Notes: generated from the sequence alone by a model not told the origin. A stretch of DNA of 64,000 nt from Streptomyces sp. I6 (GCA_003725745.1 RHDP01000001.1:5497501-5561500); one strand, 5' to 3'; positions 8,594 to 17,758 are shown, counted from the stretch's first letter. Numbers and translations: made by a program.

Positions 8594-9108
8594 CCCGGCC
8601 GGACCGGTCCCGCCGCCGGCCCGTCGCTCGCGGACCGTTCGGGGGCGCTGACGCCCCGGCCGCTCACGGACCGCACGGCCGGCCCGTCCGGGGGCGTACC
8701 GCCCCGTCGGGACGCGGTGGCAGGGACGCCCCCTGCCGGAACCCGGCCGGGCTCCCTACCGGAACCCGGCCGCGACCCCGGCCGGGAGGGGAGAGCGAGG
8801 GCAGGAGGAGAGGCGGCGGCACGGCCCGGGCATCGGCGGATGCCCGGGGCCGTGCGGCTGCCCGGACCGCAGCGCGGCCCAGCCGCTCTCCGGCAGCCTC
8901 CTTGCCCGCCCCGATGCCGGACCGGCCCTTCGGGTGCCGCGGACCGATCTCCCCGAGATGTTCCGGCGGCAGCCCGCCGACCGCCCGGGTGCGGTACCAC
9001 CCGCGGCCGGGGTGCGGCGGAGGCGTCAGCCGGGAGCGATCGCGGTGCCCGCCTCCGCCGGAGCCGACGACCGGCCCGTAGCCGGGGCCCGCCCGGCGGA
9101 ACAGGCGC
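8594..9108. other. 515-bp convergent intergenic region
   Basis: Separates the protease and PhoX-like genes, which converge. It is extremely GC-rich with short repeats, for example CCGGAACCCGGCCG twice near 8736-8770, and several possible hairpins. I see no credible gene; the open frames across it lack a start, ribosome site or recognisable protein. Confidence 0.5.
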
Positions 9109-10545
9109 TCAGCGCCAGGGGCCGGTCACCGCGAACGTCGTACCGGGCGTGTAGCAGTTGACGTACATGGTCCTGCCGTCCGGTGAGAACGTCACGCCCG
9201 CGAACTCGCCCCACTCGGGTTCCTCCGGGGTGCCGATGTTCTGGCGGTTGCGCGCCATCGCGTACACCTCGCCCCGCTTGGTCAGCCCGTACACGTGCTG
9301 GGCGCCGTTGCCGTCCTCGCACACCATCAGCCCGCCGCCCGGGGCGAGGCAGATGTTGTCCGGGGACTCACCGGGCAGCTGCAGATCGGTCGCCGGCCCG
9401 AAGACGACGACCAGGGTCAGCCGCCGCCGCTCCGGTTCGTACCGCCACACCTGCCCGAAGTGGTCGGCAGCCGATCCGTCGGTGCTGCGGGCGAAACTGC
9501 ACACGAAGTAGACGGACGAGCCGCCCCAGTAGCAGCCCTCCAGTTTCTGGGCGTGGGTGATGCCCTTCGGGCCGAAGTCCTGCAGCCGCACGGGGGTCTG
9601 ACGCGCCTGCGGATCGGGCACGGGGACCCACTGGACGCCGTCGAAGCGTGCCCCGGTCTCCTGGATCGCGGACAGGTCCGGCACTCCCGGGACCCGCATC
9701 GCCTCCAGCCGTCCTCCCGCGCGCAGCGAGCCGGTGCCGCCGAGCGGTTTCTCCGGCAGGAAGCGGTAGAACAGTCCGAACGGCCGGTCGAAGGCGTCCT
9801 CCGTCTCGTAGACGACGCCGCGGCGCGGATCGACGGCGACGGCCTCGTGCTGGAAGCGGCCCAGCGCGGTCAGCGGTACGGCGCCGGTCCGGCGGGGATC
9901 GGCGCCGTCCACCTCGAAGACGAAGCCGTGGTCCCTGCTGTAGCCGTTGGTGCCGGCCTGGTCCTCGTTCTCCTCGCAGGTGAGCCAGGTGCCCCAGGGC
10001 GTGGGCCCGCCCGCGCAGTTGACGGCGGTGCCCGCGATGGCGACGCGCTCGTCCAGGACGTTGCCGCGGCCGTCGAGGGTCAGTGCCGTGCAGCCGCCCT
10101 TGGCCGCCGGGTCGTAGGTGAGGCCCTCGACGGCGGGGACGCCGAGGCCGGCGCTGTGCCGGTTCTCGTGGTTGCGGACGAGATGGATCCTGCCGCGGCG
10201 TCCGGGCAGGGCGGTCATGCCGTCGTGGCGGCCGGGCACGGGGCCCTCGCCGGAGCGCAGCGGCTCGCCCTCACGGGAGAGCACCCGATAGCGGAAACCT
10301 TTCGGCAGGTCGAGCAGGCCCCGGGGGTCGGGGACGAGGGGGCCGTATCCGCGGTGGCCCTGGGCGGCGGCGGTCCCCGCGAACAGCTCGGAGAAGGCGC
10401 CGGTGAAGGCGATGCCGGTGACTGCGGCACCCGTACCGGCGAGGATCCGACGCCGTGTCGAGGAGGGGGCGCCGGAGCGGTCCGGCGCTTCGACGGCCCC
10501 GCTCCCGGCGGTCCCCGCTGCTTGCTGCGTGCGTTCTGCGGTCAT
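9109..10545 (-). CDS. PhoX-family (DUF839) secreted phosphatase-like protein
   Basis: About 478 residues from ATG at 10545, preceded by GGGAG; the open frame runs further upstream but this start gives a proper Tat signal (STRRRILAGTGAAVTG, then a hydrophobic stretch ending near TAAAQ). Family features: HLVRNHENRH, a glycine-rich strand GTWLTCEENEDQAG, FQHEAVAVDPRRGVVYETED, KLEGCYWGGSSVYFVCS and NICLAPGGGLMVCEDG. PhoX enzymes are calcium/iron-dependent alkaline phosphatases with a six-bladed propeller; acidic clusters such as TCEENED and YETED are the likely metal ligands. Exported folded. A 12-bp inverted repeat lies 30 bases upstream. Substrate cannot be read from sequence. Confidence 0.85.
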   Translation of the reverse strand: MTAERTQQAAGTAGSGAVEAPDRSGAPSSTRRRILAGTGAAVTGIAFTGAFSELFAGTAAAQGHRGYGPLVPDPRGLLDLPKGFRYRVLSREGEPLRSGEGPVPGRHDGMTALPGRRGRIHLVRNHENRHSAGLGVPAVEGLTYDPAAKGGCTALTLDGRGNVLDERVAIAGTAVNCAGGPTPWGTWLTCEENEDQAGTNGYSRDHGFVFEVDGADPRRTGAVPLTALGRFQHEAVAVDPRRGVVYETEDAFDRPFGLFYRFLPEKPLGGTGSLRAGGRLEAMRVPGVPDLSAIQETGARFDGVQWVPVPDPQARQTPVRLQDFGPKGITHAQKLEGCYWGGSSVYFVCSFARSTDGSAADHFGQVWRYEPERRRLTLVVVFGPATDLQLPGESPDNICLAPGGGLMVCEDGNGAQHVYGLTKRGEVYAMARNRQNIGTPEEPEWGEFAGVTFSPDGRTMYVNCYTPGTTFAVTGPWR

Positions 10546-10574
10546 GAGGCGACTCCCTGCTGGCGGACAGAGAC

Positions 10575-10628
10575 GTGACCCGCATGTGTGTACCAGGCGT
10601 GTGGTCACGCGTGAAGCATGCGGGTCAC
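10575..10628. promoter_or_regulatory. 12-bp perfect inverted repeat upstream of the PhoX-like gene
   Basis: GTGACCCGCATG (10575-10586) and its exact complement CATGCGGGTCAC (10617-10628), separated by 30 bases, beginning 30 bases upstream of the phosphatase start codon. The spacing suits two half-sites of a dimeric regulator or a looped operator. A single PHO-box-like heptamer (CTTCACGCG on the gene strand) lies in the loop but not as the tandem repeat needed for PhoP. Confidence 0.45.
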
Positions 10629-10931
10629 TGTGCCCCTTGGGACGCGTATGGTCGCGTGTGCGGCGCGAGGCGCCGCGCGAGCGCGGTAAGGCGTGCCGAG
10701 GCCTGTTCCGCAATCCCCGGCGGGCGCACGACGACGGATACGGACGGCTGCGGTACCTCGCCGCGTTGTCGAATCACCCGAATACACTCGGTATCAGGGA
10801 GATCCTCCGTCCGGCGATGCACCGCATCCGACGCCGCGCGCGGATCCACCGGGGGCAACGGACAGGCCTGGGGCGTGTGGTGAAAGTCCCTCCCGCCCTG
10901 CGGGCAGACGGAGCTACGTTCGCAACACGCC

Positions 10932-11357
10932 CTAGGCGAGCTTCGCCGTGAGGGTGATCTCCGTCCCCGAAAGGGCCTGGCTCACCGGGCAGTTCTTCTT
11001 GGCCTCCTCGGCGGCGGCCTGGAAGCCCTCCTGGTCGAGACCGGGAACCCGGCCCTCGACGGTCAGGTGGATACCGGTGATCCCCTCGCCCGGCTGGAAG
11101 GTGACGTCGGCCTTGGTCTCCAGGCGGGTAGGCGGCGTACCGGCGCCCGCGAGGCCGTGCGAGAGGGCCATGGAGAAGCAGCTGGAGTGGGCGCCGGCGA
11201 TCAGCTCCTCGGGGCTGGTCTTGCCGTTCGCCTGCTCTGCGCGCGACGGCCAGGAGACGGGGAAGTCGCCGATGCCGGAGGAGTCGAACGTGACGACGCC
11301 GGAGCCGGAGAGCAGGTCGCCGTCCCAGACGGTGTGGGCCTGGCGCGTGGTGGCCAT
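10932..11357 (-). CDS. OsmC/Ohr-family peroxiredoxin-like protein
   Basis: 141 residues, normal length for the OsmC subfamily. These small cytosolic dimers reduce organic hydroperoxides with two cysteines. Both are present: Cys in AGAHSSCFSMALSH and Cys in EEAKKNCPVSQAL; the conserved Glu lies in TSPEELIAGAHS. The N-terminal MATTRQAHTVWDGDL and SGSGVVTFDS strands match the family. Start ATG at 11357, 62 bases from the end of zapE, so the two genes may be co-transcribed. Confidence 0.93.
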   Translation of the reverse strand: MATTRQAHTVWDGDLLSGSGVVTFDSSGIGDFPVSWPSRAEQANGKTSPEELIAGAHSSCFSMALSHGLAGAGTPPTRLETKADVTFQPGEGITGIHLTVEGRVPGLDQEGFQAAAEEAKKNCPVSQALSGTEITLTAKLA

Positions 11358-11418
11358 GAGGGATCCCTTCTCAAGGTACTCAACGAATCGGTTCCAACCG
11401 GGCCCAACCTACTGGAGG

Positions 11419-12468
11419 CTACGGGGCGACGAGCCCCTTGGCGTCCCGCGCGAGCGCCGTCAGCCGGGAGATCGCCCGGTAGTACTTCTTCCGGTAGCCG
11501 CCCTTCAGCATCTCCTCAGCGAACAGCCGGTCGAAGGGGAGGCCGGAGGCCAGGACCGGCACCTCCCGGTCGTAGAGCCGGTCGGCCAGTACGACGAGCC
11601 GCAGTGCCGTCGACTGGTCCGGCACCGGCCGCACGTCGGTGAGGCAGACCGCGCGCACCCCGTCCGTCAGCGCGCCGTAGCGGCTGGGGTGCACCCGCGC
11701 GAGGTGCTCCAGCAGTTCCGGGAAGCCGTCCAGGGAGGCCCTCTCGGTGGCGTGAGCGGCCCGGGTGACCTGCTCGTCCGAGAACGGCGCGGGCGCTTCG
11801 GGCAGGCCGCGGTGGCGGTAGTCCTCGCCGTCGATCCGCAGCGGCCGGAAGTGTGCGGACAGGCCCTGGATCTCGCGGAGGAAGTCGGCGGCGGCGAAGC
11901 GGCCCTCGCCGAGCTTGCCGGGCAGGGTGTTGGAGGTCGCCGCGAGCGCCACGCCCGCCTCGACGAGCTTGCCGAGCAGTGTCGACACGAGCACGGTGTC
12001 GCCCGGGTCGTCCAGCTCGAACTCGTCGATGCACAGGAGCCGGTGGCCGCTCAGGGTCGCCACGGTCTGCTGGAAGCCGAGCGCGCCGACCAGGTTCGTC
12101 AGCTCGACGAAGGTGCCGAAGGCCTTGAGGGCCGGCTCGGCGGGTGTGGCGTGCCAGAGGGAGGCCAGGAGGTGGGTCTTGCCGACGCCGTAGCCGCCGT
12201 CCAGATAGACACCCCGCGGTGCGGCGGGCGCGGCGGGCTTCCGCGAGAACCAGCGGCGCCTGCCGCTGGCGTGCGCGCCGCCCAGCCCCGCGGCGAACGA
12301 GCCCAGCACGGTGACCGCCTCGGCCTGGCTGGGCTGGTTCGGATCGGGGACGTACGTCTCGAAGCGCACCGAGTCGAAGCGCGGCGGCGGAACCATCTCC
12401 GCGACCAGGCGGTCGGCGGGGACGCGGGGCTCGCGTGCGCACAGCGAGAGCGGGACTGCTTCGGTCAT
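11419..12468 (-). CDS. zapE: AFG1/ZapE-family ATPase (cell division protein ZapE)
   Basis: About 349 residues. Walker A is in LDGGYGVGKTHLLASL and Walker B in RLLCIDEFELDD; the sensor-like AATSNTLPGKL and the family tail RKKYYRAISRLTAL are present. ZapE in other bacteria destabilises FtsZ rings under stress; the eukaryotic relative AFG1 acts in mitochondrial protein quality control. The very long open frame continues upstream to 13293, but homologous proteins begin near the start used here: ATG 12468 gives MTEAVPLSLCAREPRVPADR. Divergent from the RibD-like gene across a repeat-filled 590-bp gap. Confidence 0.9.
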   Translation of the reverse strand: MTEAVPLSLCAREPRVPADRLVAEMVPPPRFDSVRFETYVPDPNQPSQAEAVTVLGSFAAGLGGAHASGRRRWFSRKPAAPAAPRGVYLDGGYGVGKTHLLASLWHATPAEPALKAFGTFVELTNLVGALGFQQTVATLSGHRLLCIDEFELDDPGDTVLVSTLLGKLVEAGVALAATSNTLPGKLGEGRFAAADFLREIQGLSAHFRPLRIDGEDYRHRGLPEAPAPFSDEQVTRAAHATERASLDGFPELLEHLARVHPSRYGALTDGVRAVCLTDVRPVPDQSTALRLVVLADRLYDREVPVLASGLPFDRLFAEEMLKGGYRKKYYRAISRLTALARDAKGLVAP

Positions 12469-12713
12469 GGGGGTGGTCGACACAACCACCCACTGTACTG
12501 AGTCCGGGTGTCCGCCCTGCGAGGCCGTCGCGACGGCCTCCCGCGGCCGCCGTACCCGACGGCCGTGTGTGATGTCGCTGCGCGACGGCCGTGCGTGACC
12601 ACGTACACGGTCGCCGAGCGCGACCAGGCGGACGCGGAGTGTGAGAGGCGCGGTTCCGCCGCGAGCACGCCCCCGGCCGCCCGCGGCCTCGGGGCCGCCG
12701 ACGGGACGCCCGC

Positions 12714-13047
12714 CCCGGTACGCGCATGTGCGGGCCGTAGGGCCGATGCCGGCGTCGGGATTGCGGTCGCGCTCCCGGTAGGCGGGTGCGCGGGGCCGTG
12801 GCTGAGCGTCGGCAGCGCGATCGTCACCGCGGCTCCCGGTGCGCGCGTGCGCGGGGCCCTGCCCCGGGTCGATCGCGGCCTCTTCGTCGTACGCTCCAGC
12901 TCGCGGGTGCACGCGGCCGTGCGTGCGCCTTCGCGGACGGCGGCAGGTGCACGGCCCCGGCACGCGCGTGTGCGGGGCCGTGCACGGAAGCAGCAGTCCG
13001 CCGGCATGCCCGAACCGCCCCGGCACGCGCGTGCGCGGGGCCGTGCC
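12714..13047. repeat. six degenerate hairpin-forming repeats with about 60-bp period
   Basis: Six copies related to GCGCGTGCGCGGGGCCGTG start near 12721, 12783, 12842, 12902, 12962 and 13026, each preceded by a GCTCCCGGT- or GCCCCGGCA-like lead. The fifth copy is enclosed by a perfect inverted repeat, TGCACGGCCCCG (12948-12959) and CGGGGCCGTGCA (12973-12984). They fill most of the gap between divergent zapE and the RibD-like gene. No protein is recognisable in any frame here. Confidence 0.7.
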
Positions 13048-13059
13048 AGACTGCTCGGC

Positions 13060-13838
13060 ATGCGACGCCTGTTCCCTCTGCCCGACCCGAACGACCCCGG
13101 CGGCGCCCGTGCCGCGGCCGACCGCGAGTGGGGCTGGACGAACTGGCCGACGCGTACGCCTATCCGGCCGCGGACGGCCCCTGGCTGCGGGCCAACATGG
13201 TCTCGTCCCTCGACGGCGCCGCCCAGCACGACGGGAGGTCGCAGCCGCTGTCGTCCGACGCCGACATGCGGATCTTCGGCACCCTGCGGGCACTGGCCGA
13301 CGCCGTGGTCGTCGGCGCCGAGACGGCCCGGCAGGAGGCCTACCGCCCCGCGCGCGCCAGGGACGCCTTCGCCGAGCGGCGCGCTGCCGCGGGACAGGGT
13401 CCCGCTCCCGCGGTCGCCGTGGTCAGCGCGAGCCTCGACCTGGACTTCTCGCTGCCCCTCTTCACCTCGCCCCTGGTGCCGACGCTGGTCCTGACCGGAG
13501 CCGCCGCACCTCCGGAGCGGGTGGCCGCCGCCGAGCAGGCCGGGGCGGAGGTGATCGTCGCGGGCGACGGGACGGGGGTCGACCCGGCGCGGGCCGTCGA
13601 GGCGCTGGCCGGGCGCGGCCTGCGGCGGCTGCTGACGGAGGGAGGGCCGAGGCTCCTGGGTCAGTTCGTCGGATCCGGGGTACTGGACGAGCTGTGCCTG
13701 ACGGTGTCGCCGACGCTCACCTCCGGTACCGCGCAGCGGATCGCGTACGGATCCGGCCGGGCGGTGCCGGAGCGTTTCGCCCTGGTGTCCCTGCTGGAGG
13801 AGGCCGGGTTCCTCTTCACCCGATACCGTCGGACCTGA
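13060..13838 (+). CDS. pyrimidine reductase (RibD C-terminal) family protein, frame broken near the N-terminus
   Basis: The RibD reductase fold is clear: ANMVSSLDGAAQHDGRSQPL (substrate and NADPH-site motif), then DMRIFGTLRALADAVVVGAE and GLRRLLTEGGPRLLGQFV. Such enzymes reduce a ribosylamino-pyrimidine with NADPH; stand-alone actinobacterial versions have no proven substrate. The natural N-terminus starts at ATG 13060 (MRRLFPLPDPN to ADREW) but the rest (GLDELADAYAYP onward) is in the next frame. Adding one G to the run at 13130-13133 joins them into 259 residues. Alternatively translation starts at GTG 13128. Stop 13836-13838. Confidence 0.8.
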
Positions 13839-13939
13839 CAAGGGCGGCAGGTCGTACACCGGTTTGTCCCGGCGGGGCACACTACTCGCAGGCCCGTGTG
13901 CAGACGGGGAAGGACGGTTCCGGCAGAAGGGCTCCTGAC

Positions 13940-14410
13940 GTGTTCACAAGCGTATTGATGATCGAGAGGCCCCTCACGGCGACCGACGTGGAGTTCGTCA
14001 CGACGCTGCACGGGGACGAGCCCGTGTCGTTCATCGTGCTCCTGCAGCCCCGCGGCGACCAGGCCGATCTGCTGCTGCGGGCCATCGACGACGTCGCCAT
14101 GGGCGAACTCAAGGAGGCCGTCCGCGAGGGCGAGGAGCCGGAGGGGGCGGAGGCCCGGCAGCCCGCGGAACTCGGACTCGTGCACTCCGTGAACGCCCTC
14201 CGCGCCGCCGGGGCCGAGGCCGTCGGCCAGGTCGTCGAGAACCACCCGATCGACAAGATGAAGACCGTCGTCGACGAGTCCGGCGCCGACGAGGTGATCG
14301 TGCTGACCGCGCCCCACTACGTGGAGGAGTTCTTCCACCGCGACTGGGCCTCCCGCGCCCGGCACAAGGTCGGCGTACCGGTGCTGAAGCTCTTCGCCCA
14401 CAGCGAATAG
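13940..14410 (+). CDS. conserved small actinobacterial protein (often mislabelled indole-3-glycerol phosphate synthase)
   Basis: 156 residues from GTG at 13940 (VFTSVLMIE), preceded by AGAAGGG. The fold looks like a single alpha/beta UspA-like unit: opening strand FIVLLQPRGDQADLLLRA, middle helix HSVNALRAAGAEAVGQV, then DEVIVLTAPHYVEEFFHRDW and the end strand VGVPVLKLFAH. No ATP-loop typical of true universal stress proteins is evident. Database copies are sometimes called indole-3-glycerol phosphate synthase, but this protein is far too short and lacks the (beta/alpha)8 motifs, so that name should be rejected. It sits 42 bases before murC in the same direction. Confidence 0.8.
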   Translation: MFTSVLMIERPLTATDVEFVTTLHGDEPVSFIVLLQPRGDQADLLLRAIDDVAMGELKEAVREGEEPEGAEARQPAELGLVHSVNALRAAGAEAVGQVVENHPIDKMKTVVDESGADEVIVLTAPHYVEEFFHRDWASRARHKVGVPVLKLFAHSE

Positions 14411-14452
14411 GCTGGGCCTCCCGTACGACGTCGCACCCTGGGAGACACACGC

Positions 14453-15845
14453 ATGGCATCCGGCATCCCCCACGCCATGGAACGGCCGCACTTCATCGGC
14501 ATCGGCGGCGCCGGAATGTCCGGGATCGCCAAGATCCTCGCCCAGCGGGGTGCCAAGGTCGCGGGCAGTGACGCCAGGGAGTCCGCGACGGCCGACGCGC
14601 TGCGGGCCCTCGGCGCGACCGTGCACATCGGGCACGCCGCCGAGCACCTCGCGGACGACGCCTCCTGCGTCGTCGTCTCCAGCGCCATCCGCGCCGACAA
14701 CCCCGAGCTGGCCCGCGCCGCCGAACTCGGCGTGCCGGTCGTCCACCGCTCCGACGCGCTCGCGGCGCTGATGCGCACCTCGCGCACCATCGCGGTGGCC
14801 GGCACGCACGGCAAGACCACCACCACGTCGATGCTCGCCGTGGCCCTGACCGAGCTGGGGCTCGACCCCTCGTACGCCATCGGCGGCGATCTCGCCGGGC
14901 CCGGCACGAACGCCCGGCACGGCGAGGGCGACCTGTTCGTCGCCGAGGCCGACGAGAGCGACCGCAGCTTCCAGAAGTACGACCCGGACGTCGCGATCGT
15001 CCTCAACGTCGAGCTGGACCACCACGCCAACTACGCCTCCATGGACGAGATCCACGAGTCCTTCGAGGCGTTCGTCGCCAAGATCCCGGCCGGCGGGACG
15101 CTGGTGGTCGGCGAGCACGCGGGGGCCCGCGAACTGGCCGCCCGGGTCTCCGGCCGCCCGGACCTCACCGTCGTCACCGTCGGTGAGGACGAGGGCGCCG
15201 ACGTCCGGATCCGCTCGATCACCCCCACGGCATGACCAGCGAGGTCACGGTCGCCCTCCCGGACGCCGGAGAGATCACCTTCACCGTCTCCGTGCCCGGA
15301 CGCCACTACGCGCACAACGCGGTCGCCGCCCTCGCCGCGGGCGTCCGCACGGGCCTGGACCCGGCCGGGCTGGCCCACGCCCTCACCGCCTACACCGGCG
15401 TCGGCCGCCGCCTCCAGCTCAAGGGCGAGGCGGGCGGTGTCCAGGTCATCGACTCGTACGCGCACCACCCCACCGAGATGACCGCCGACCTGGAGGCCAT
15501 GCGCGCCGCGGCGGGCGGCCGGCGGCTGCTCGTCGTCTTCCAGCCCCACCTGTTCTCCCGCACCCGGGAGCTCGGCACCGAGATGGGCCGTGCGCTGGCG
15601 CTTGCGGACGCCTCCGTGGTCCTCGACATCTACCCCGCCCGGGAGGACCCGATCCCCGGCGTCACCAGCGCGCTGATCATCGACGCCGCCAGGGCGGCGG
15701 GCGCCCGGGTGACCCCGTCCACGACCGGGACGGCGTCCCGGACGCGGTCGCGGGAATGGCCGCGCCCGGCGATCTGGTTCTCACCATGGGGGCCGGTGAC
15801 GTGACGGACCTCGGTCCGAGGATCCTGGCCCGCCTGTCGGACTGA
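14453..15845 (+). CDS. murC: UDP-N-acetylmuramate--L-alanine ligase, two one-base frame breaks
   Basis: MurC adds L-alanine to UDP-MurNAc using ATP, the first peptide step of peptidoglycan synthesis. Seen: the Rossmann start FIGIGGAGMSGIAKILAQRG, the ATP loop GTHGKTTTTSML, EADESDRSF, ELDHHANYAS, and in the C-terminal domain DSYAHHPTEM and VFQPHLFSRT. Three frames are needed: 14453-15224, about 15225-15717, and about 15718 to 15845 (ending GAGDVTDLGPRILARLSD). Each break is repaired by one base, in ACCCCCACGG near 15222-15229 and in GACCCCGTCC near 15713-15718, giving 464 residues, the normal MurC length. Since murC is essential, sequencing deletion is more likely than decay. Confidence 0.9.
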
Positions 15846-15880
15846 GGCCCCCGGGGCCCTAGCGGTGAGGGAGACCGATC

Positions 15881-16288
15881 ATGGCCTACGACGTCGAGAA
15901 GCCGGACGAGCAGTGGCGCGCGGAGCTGAGCCCCGCGGAGTACGCCGTGCTCCGGCAGGCCGGGACCGAACCCGCCTTCACCGGTGAGTACACGGACACC
16001 AAGACCAAGGGCGTGTACTCCTGCCGGGCGTGCGGCGCCGAACTGTTCACCTCCGAGGAGAAGTTCGCGTCGCACTGCGGCTGGCCGTCCTTCCACGACC
16101 CGACGCACTCCGACGCGGTGGAACTGCTGGAGGACCGGTCGTACGGCATGGTCCGCACCGAGGTGCGGTGCGCGCGTTGCGGCTCGCACCTCGGGCACGT
16201 CTTCGAGGGCGAGGGCTATCCGACGCCGACCGACCAGCGGTACTGCATCAACTCGATCTCGCTGCGGCTGGAACCGGACGAGAGCTGA
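15881..16288 (+). CDS. msrB: peptide-methionine (R)-S-oxide reductase
   Basis: 135 residues, full length. MsrB repairs the R-epimer of methionine sulfoxide in oxidised proteins, recycled by thioredoxin. The zinc-binding CxxC pairs are CRACG and CARCG, and the catalytic cysteine lies in QRYCINSISL close to the C-terminus; HCGWPSFHDP and GSHLGHVFEGEG are family signatures. ATG 15881 follows GTGAGGGAGACC. The region immediately downstream carries partial copies of this gene's 3' half (16312-16450). Confidence 0.96.
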   Translation: MAYDVEKPDEQWRAELSPAEYAVLRQAGTEPAFTGEYTDTKTKGVYSCRACGAELFTSEEKFASHCGWPSFHDPTHSDAVELLEDRSYGMVRTEVRCARCGSHLGHVFEGEGYPTPTDQRYCINSISLRLEPDES

Positions 16289-16311
16289 TCCCTCCGGCTC
16301 CCGGCCGGAGG

Positions 16312-16450
16312 AACCGGTCGTACGGCATGGTCCGTGTCCGCGCCGAGGTGCGGTGCGCGCGTACGGCATGGTCCGCGCCGAGGTGCGGTGCGCGCGTTGC
16401 GGCTCGCACCTCGGGCACGTCTTCGAGGGCGAGGGCAACCCGGCGCCGAG
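16312..16450 (+). pseudogene. two partial duplicate copies of the msrB 3' region
   Basis: Two overlapping fragments match the intact msrB around 16135-16225. The first (about 16312-16361) matches GGTCGTACGGCATGGTCCG plus GAGGTGCGGTGCGCGCG with a small insertion between; the second (about 16361-16450) repeats TACGGCATGGTCCG through CTTCGAGGGCGAGGGC, encoding the CARCG and GSHLGHVFEGEG signatures again, then diverges. Neither has the catalytic Cys segment or a start, so they are non-functional by-products of slippage or unequal exchange. Confidence 0.85.
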
Positions 16451-16585
16451 CGGCCGGGGATCCGCGCCACGCGATCCCGCTGCGGCCGGAGCCGGACGGG
16501 GAGGGGCGACCATCCGCATACGCGCCCGGCGGTGCGGTGCCGGGCCCCCCGTCCAGGCCCGTCGCGCGCCCCCGATAATCGCCCC

Positions 16586-17758
16586 ATGCGACACAAGGTT
16601 CCCGGCAGCCGCGCCCTGGCCGTCCCGTCCGGCAGGGATCGCCTCCCGTCCCTCACCGGACTGCGCTTCTGGGCGGCGCTCCTGGTGGTCGCCTACCACC
16701 TCTCGCGGCAGGTCGGCCAGATACCCGGGGCCAGTGAGCTGGCCTGGTACGGCCGCAGCGGAGTGACCTTCTTCTTCGTGCTGTCCGGATTCGTCCTGGC
16801 CTGGACGTACGACGGCAGGCAGGTGCCCGCGAAGGTCTTTCTCCGGCGCCGCTTCGCCCGTGTCTGGCCGCTCCTCGCCGCCACGACGGCGCTGTCCGTG
16901 GGGGTGTGGCTCGCGCTCGGCAAGGCCGTGTCGGCGAAGGCCGTGGCCGCGACGCTGCTGCTGGTCAACGCCTGGGTACCCGACCGGGCCATACTGCAGG
17001 GCGGCAATCCCGCCGCCTGGTCGCTCAGCGACGAGGCGTGGTTCTATCTGGTCTTTCGGGTGCTGATGGCCCTGCCGGCCGTGCGTTCGGGCCGTGGGCG
17101 GCGCTGGATCTGGGTGACGGTCTGTGCGGGTGTCGTGCTCGTGTGGCTGAGCGGTGCCCTGATCGCCGCCGGTGTGCCGCGCGTCTGGGCGCTCGACTAC
17201 CTGCCGCTGACCCGCACTCTGCAGTTCCTGCTCGGCGTGGTGGCCGGACTCGCGGTGGCCAGGGGCTGGCGGCCGCCCATCGGCCTGTGGTCTGCCGTGG
17301 CGCTGGCGATCGGCTGGCACCTCGTGCTGATTCCCTGGTCGGAGGCCGTCCCGGACGCTCTCTGGTACGGCCCCTACCACGCCTCGCAGCTTCTCTCCAC
17401 GCCTCTCTTCGCGCTCCTCGTGGCCGCGGCCGCGCACGCGGACCTGAGCGGCCGGACGACAGGACTAGGCGGAGAGTGGGCCATACGGCTCGGGCACTGG
17501 TCGTTCGCCTGGTACCTGATACACGAGATCGTCATCCGCGTGTGGGTGGCGAGGTACGGCCGGCCCGAGGGAGTGCCGGACACCGCCGTGGTGTGGCTGG
17601 TGGTCATCGTGGTGAGTCTGGCCCTGTCCGCGTGCGCCTATCACTGGGTGGAGCACCCTCTCGAGCGCCGCCTCCGCGGCAACGGCCCGGGGGTACCGTC
17701 GGGTGGCGGACGCATCGGCGACGTGCGGCACACGGCCGAGGCGGTGCACCCGAACTGA
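16586..17758 (+). CDS. acyltransferase family 3 (OafA/YrhL-type) integral membrane protein
   Basis: 390 residues from ATG 16586. About ten hydrophobic helices follow the opening signature LPSLTGLRFWAALLVVAYHL, which contains the His needed for acyl transfer in this family, and SGVTFFFVLSGFVLAWTYDG with RRRFARVWPLLAAT. The last helices include WSFAWYLIHEIVIRVWVARY and end AYHWVEHPLERRLR, all typical. These proteins move acetyl or other acyl groups across the membrane onto surface sugars, antibiotics or cell-wall polymers. The acceptor cannot be told here: it stands alone between msrB debris and the RHS gene. Confidence 0.9.
   Translation: MRHKVPGSRALAVPSGRDRLPSLTGLRFWAALLVVAYHLSRQVGQIPGASELAWYGRSGVTFFFVLSGFVLAWTYDGRQVPAKVFLRRRFARVWPLLAATTALSVGVWLALGKAVSAKAVAATLLLVNAWVPDRAILQGGNPAAWSLSDEAWFYLVFRVLMALPAVRSGRGRRWIWVTVCAGVVLVWLSGALIAAGVPRVWALDYLPLTRTLQFLLGVVAGLAVARGWRPPIGLWSAVALAIGWHLVLIPWSEAVPDALWYGPYHASQLLSTPLFALLVAAAAHADLSGRTTGLGGEWAIRLGHWSFAWYLIHEIVIRVWVARYGRPEGVPDTAVVWLVVIVVSLALSACAYHWVEHPLERRLRGNGPGVPSGGGRIGDVRHTAEAVHPN

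Noticed and set aside
10600-10625. PhoP (PHO) box upstream of the PhoX-like gene
   Set aside because: Only one imperfect CTTCACGCG unit is seen; PhoP needs at least two direct repeats with 11-bp spacing.
11419-13293. Very long version of the ZapE gene starting at 13293
   Set aside because: The extra 275 residues are Arg/Ala/Pro-rich translation of the 60-bp repeats; homologous ZapE proteins begin near 12468.
13940-14410. Indole-3-glycerol phosphate synthase
   Set aside because: This label is attached to similar proteins, but 156 residues cannot form the barrel and none of the TrpC motifs is present.
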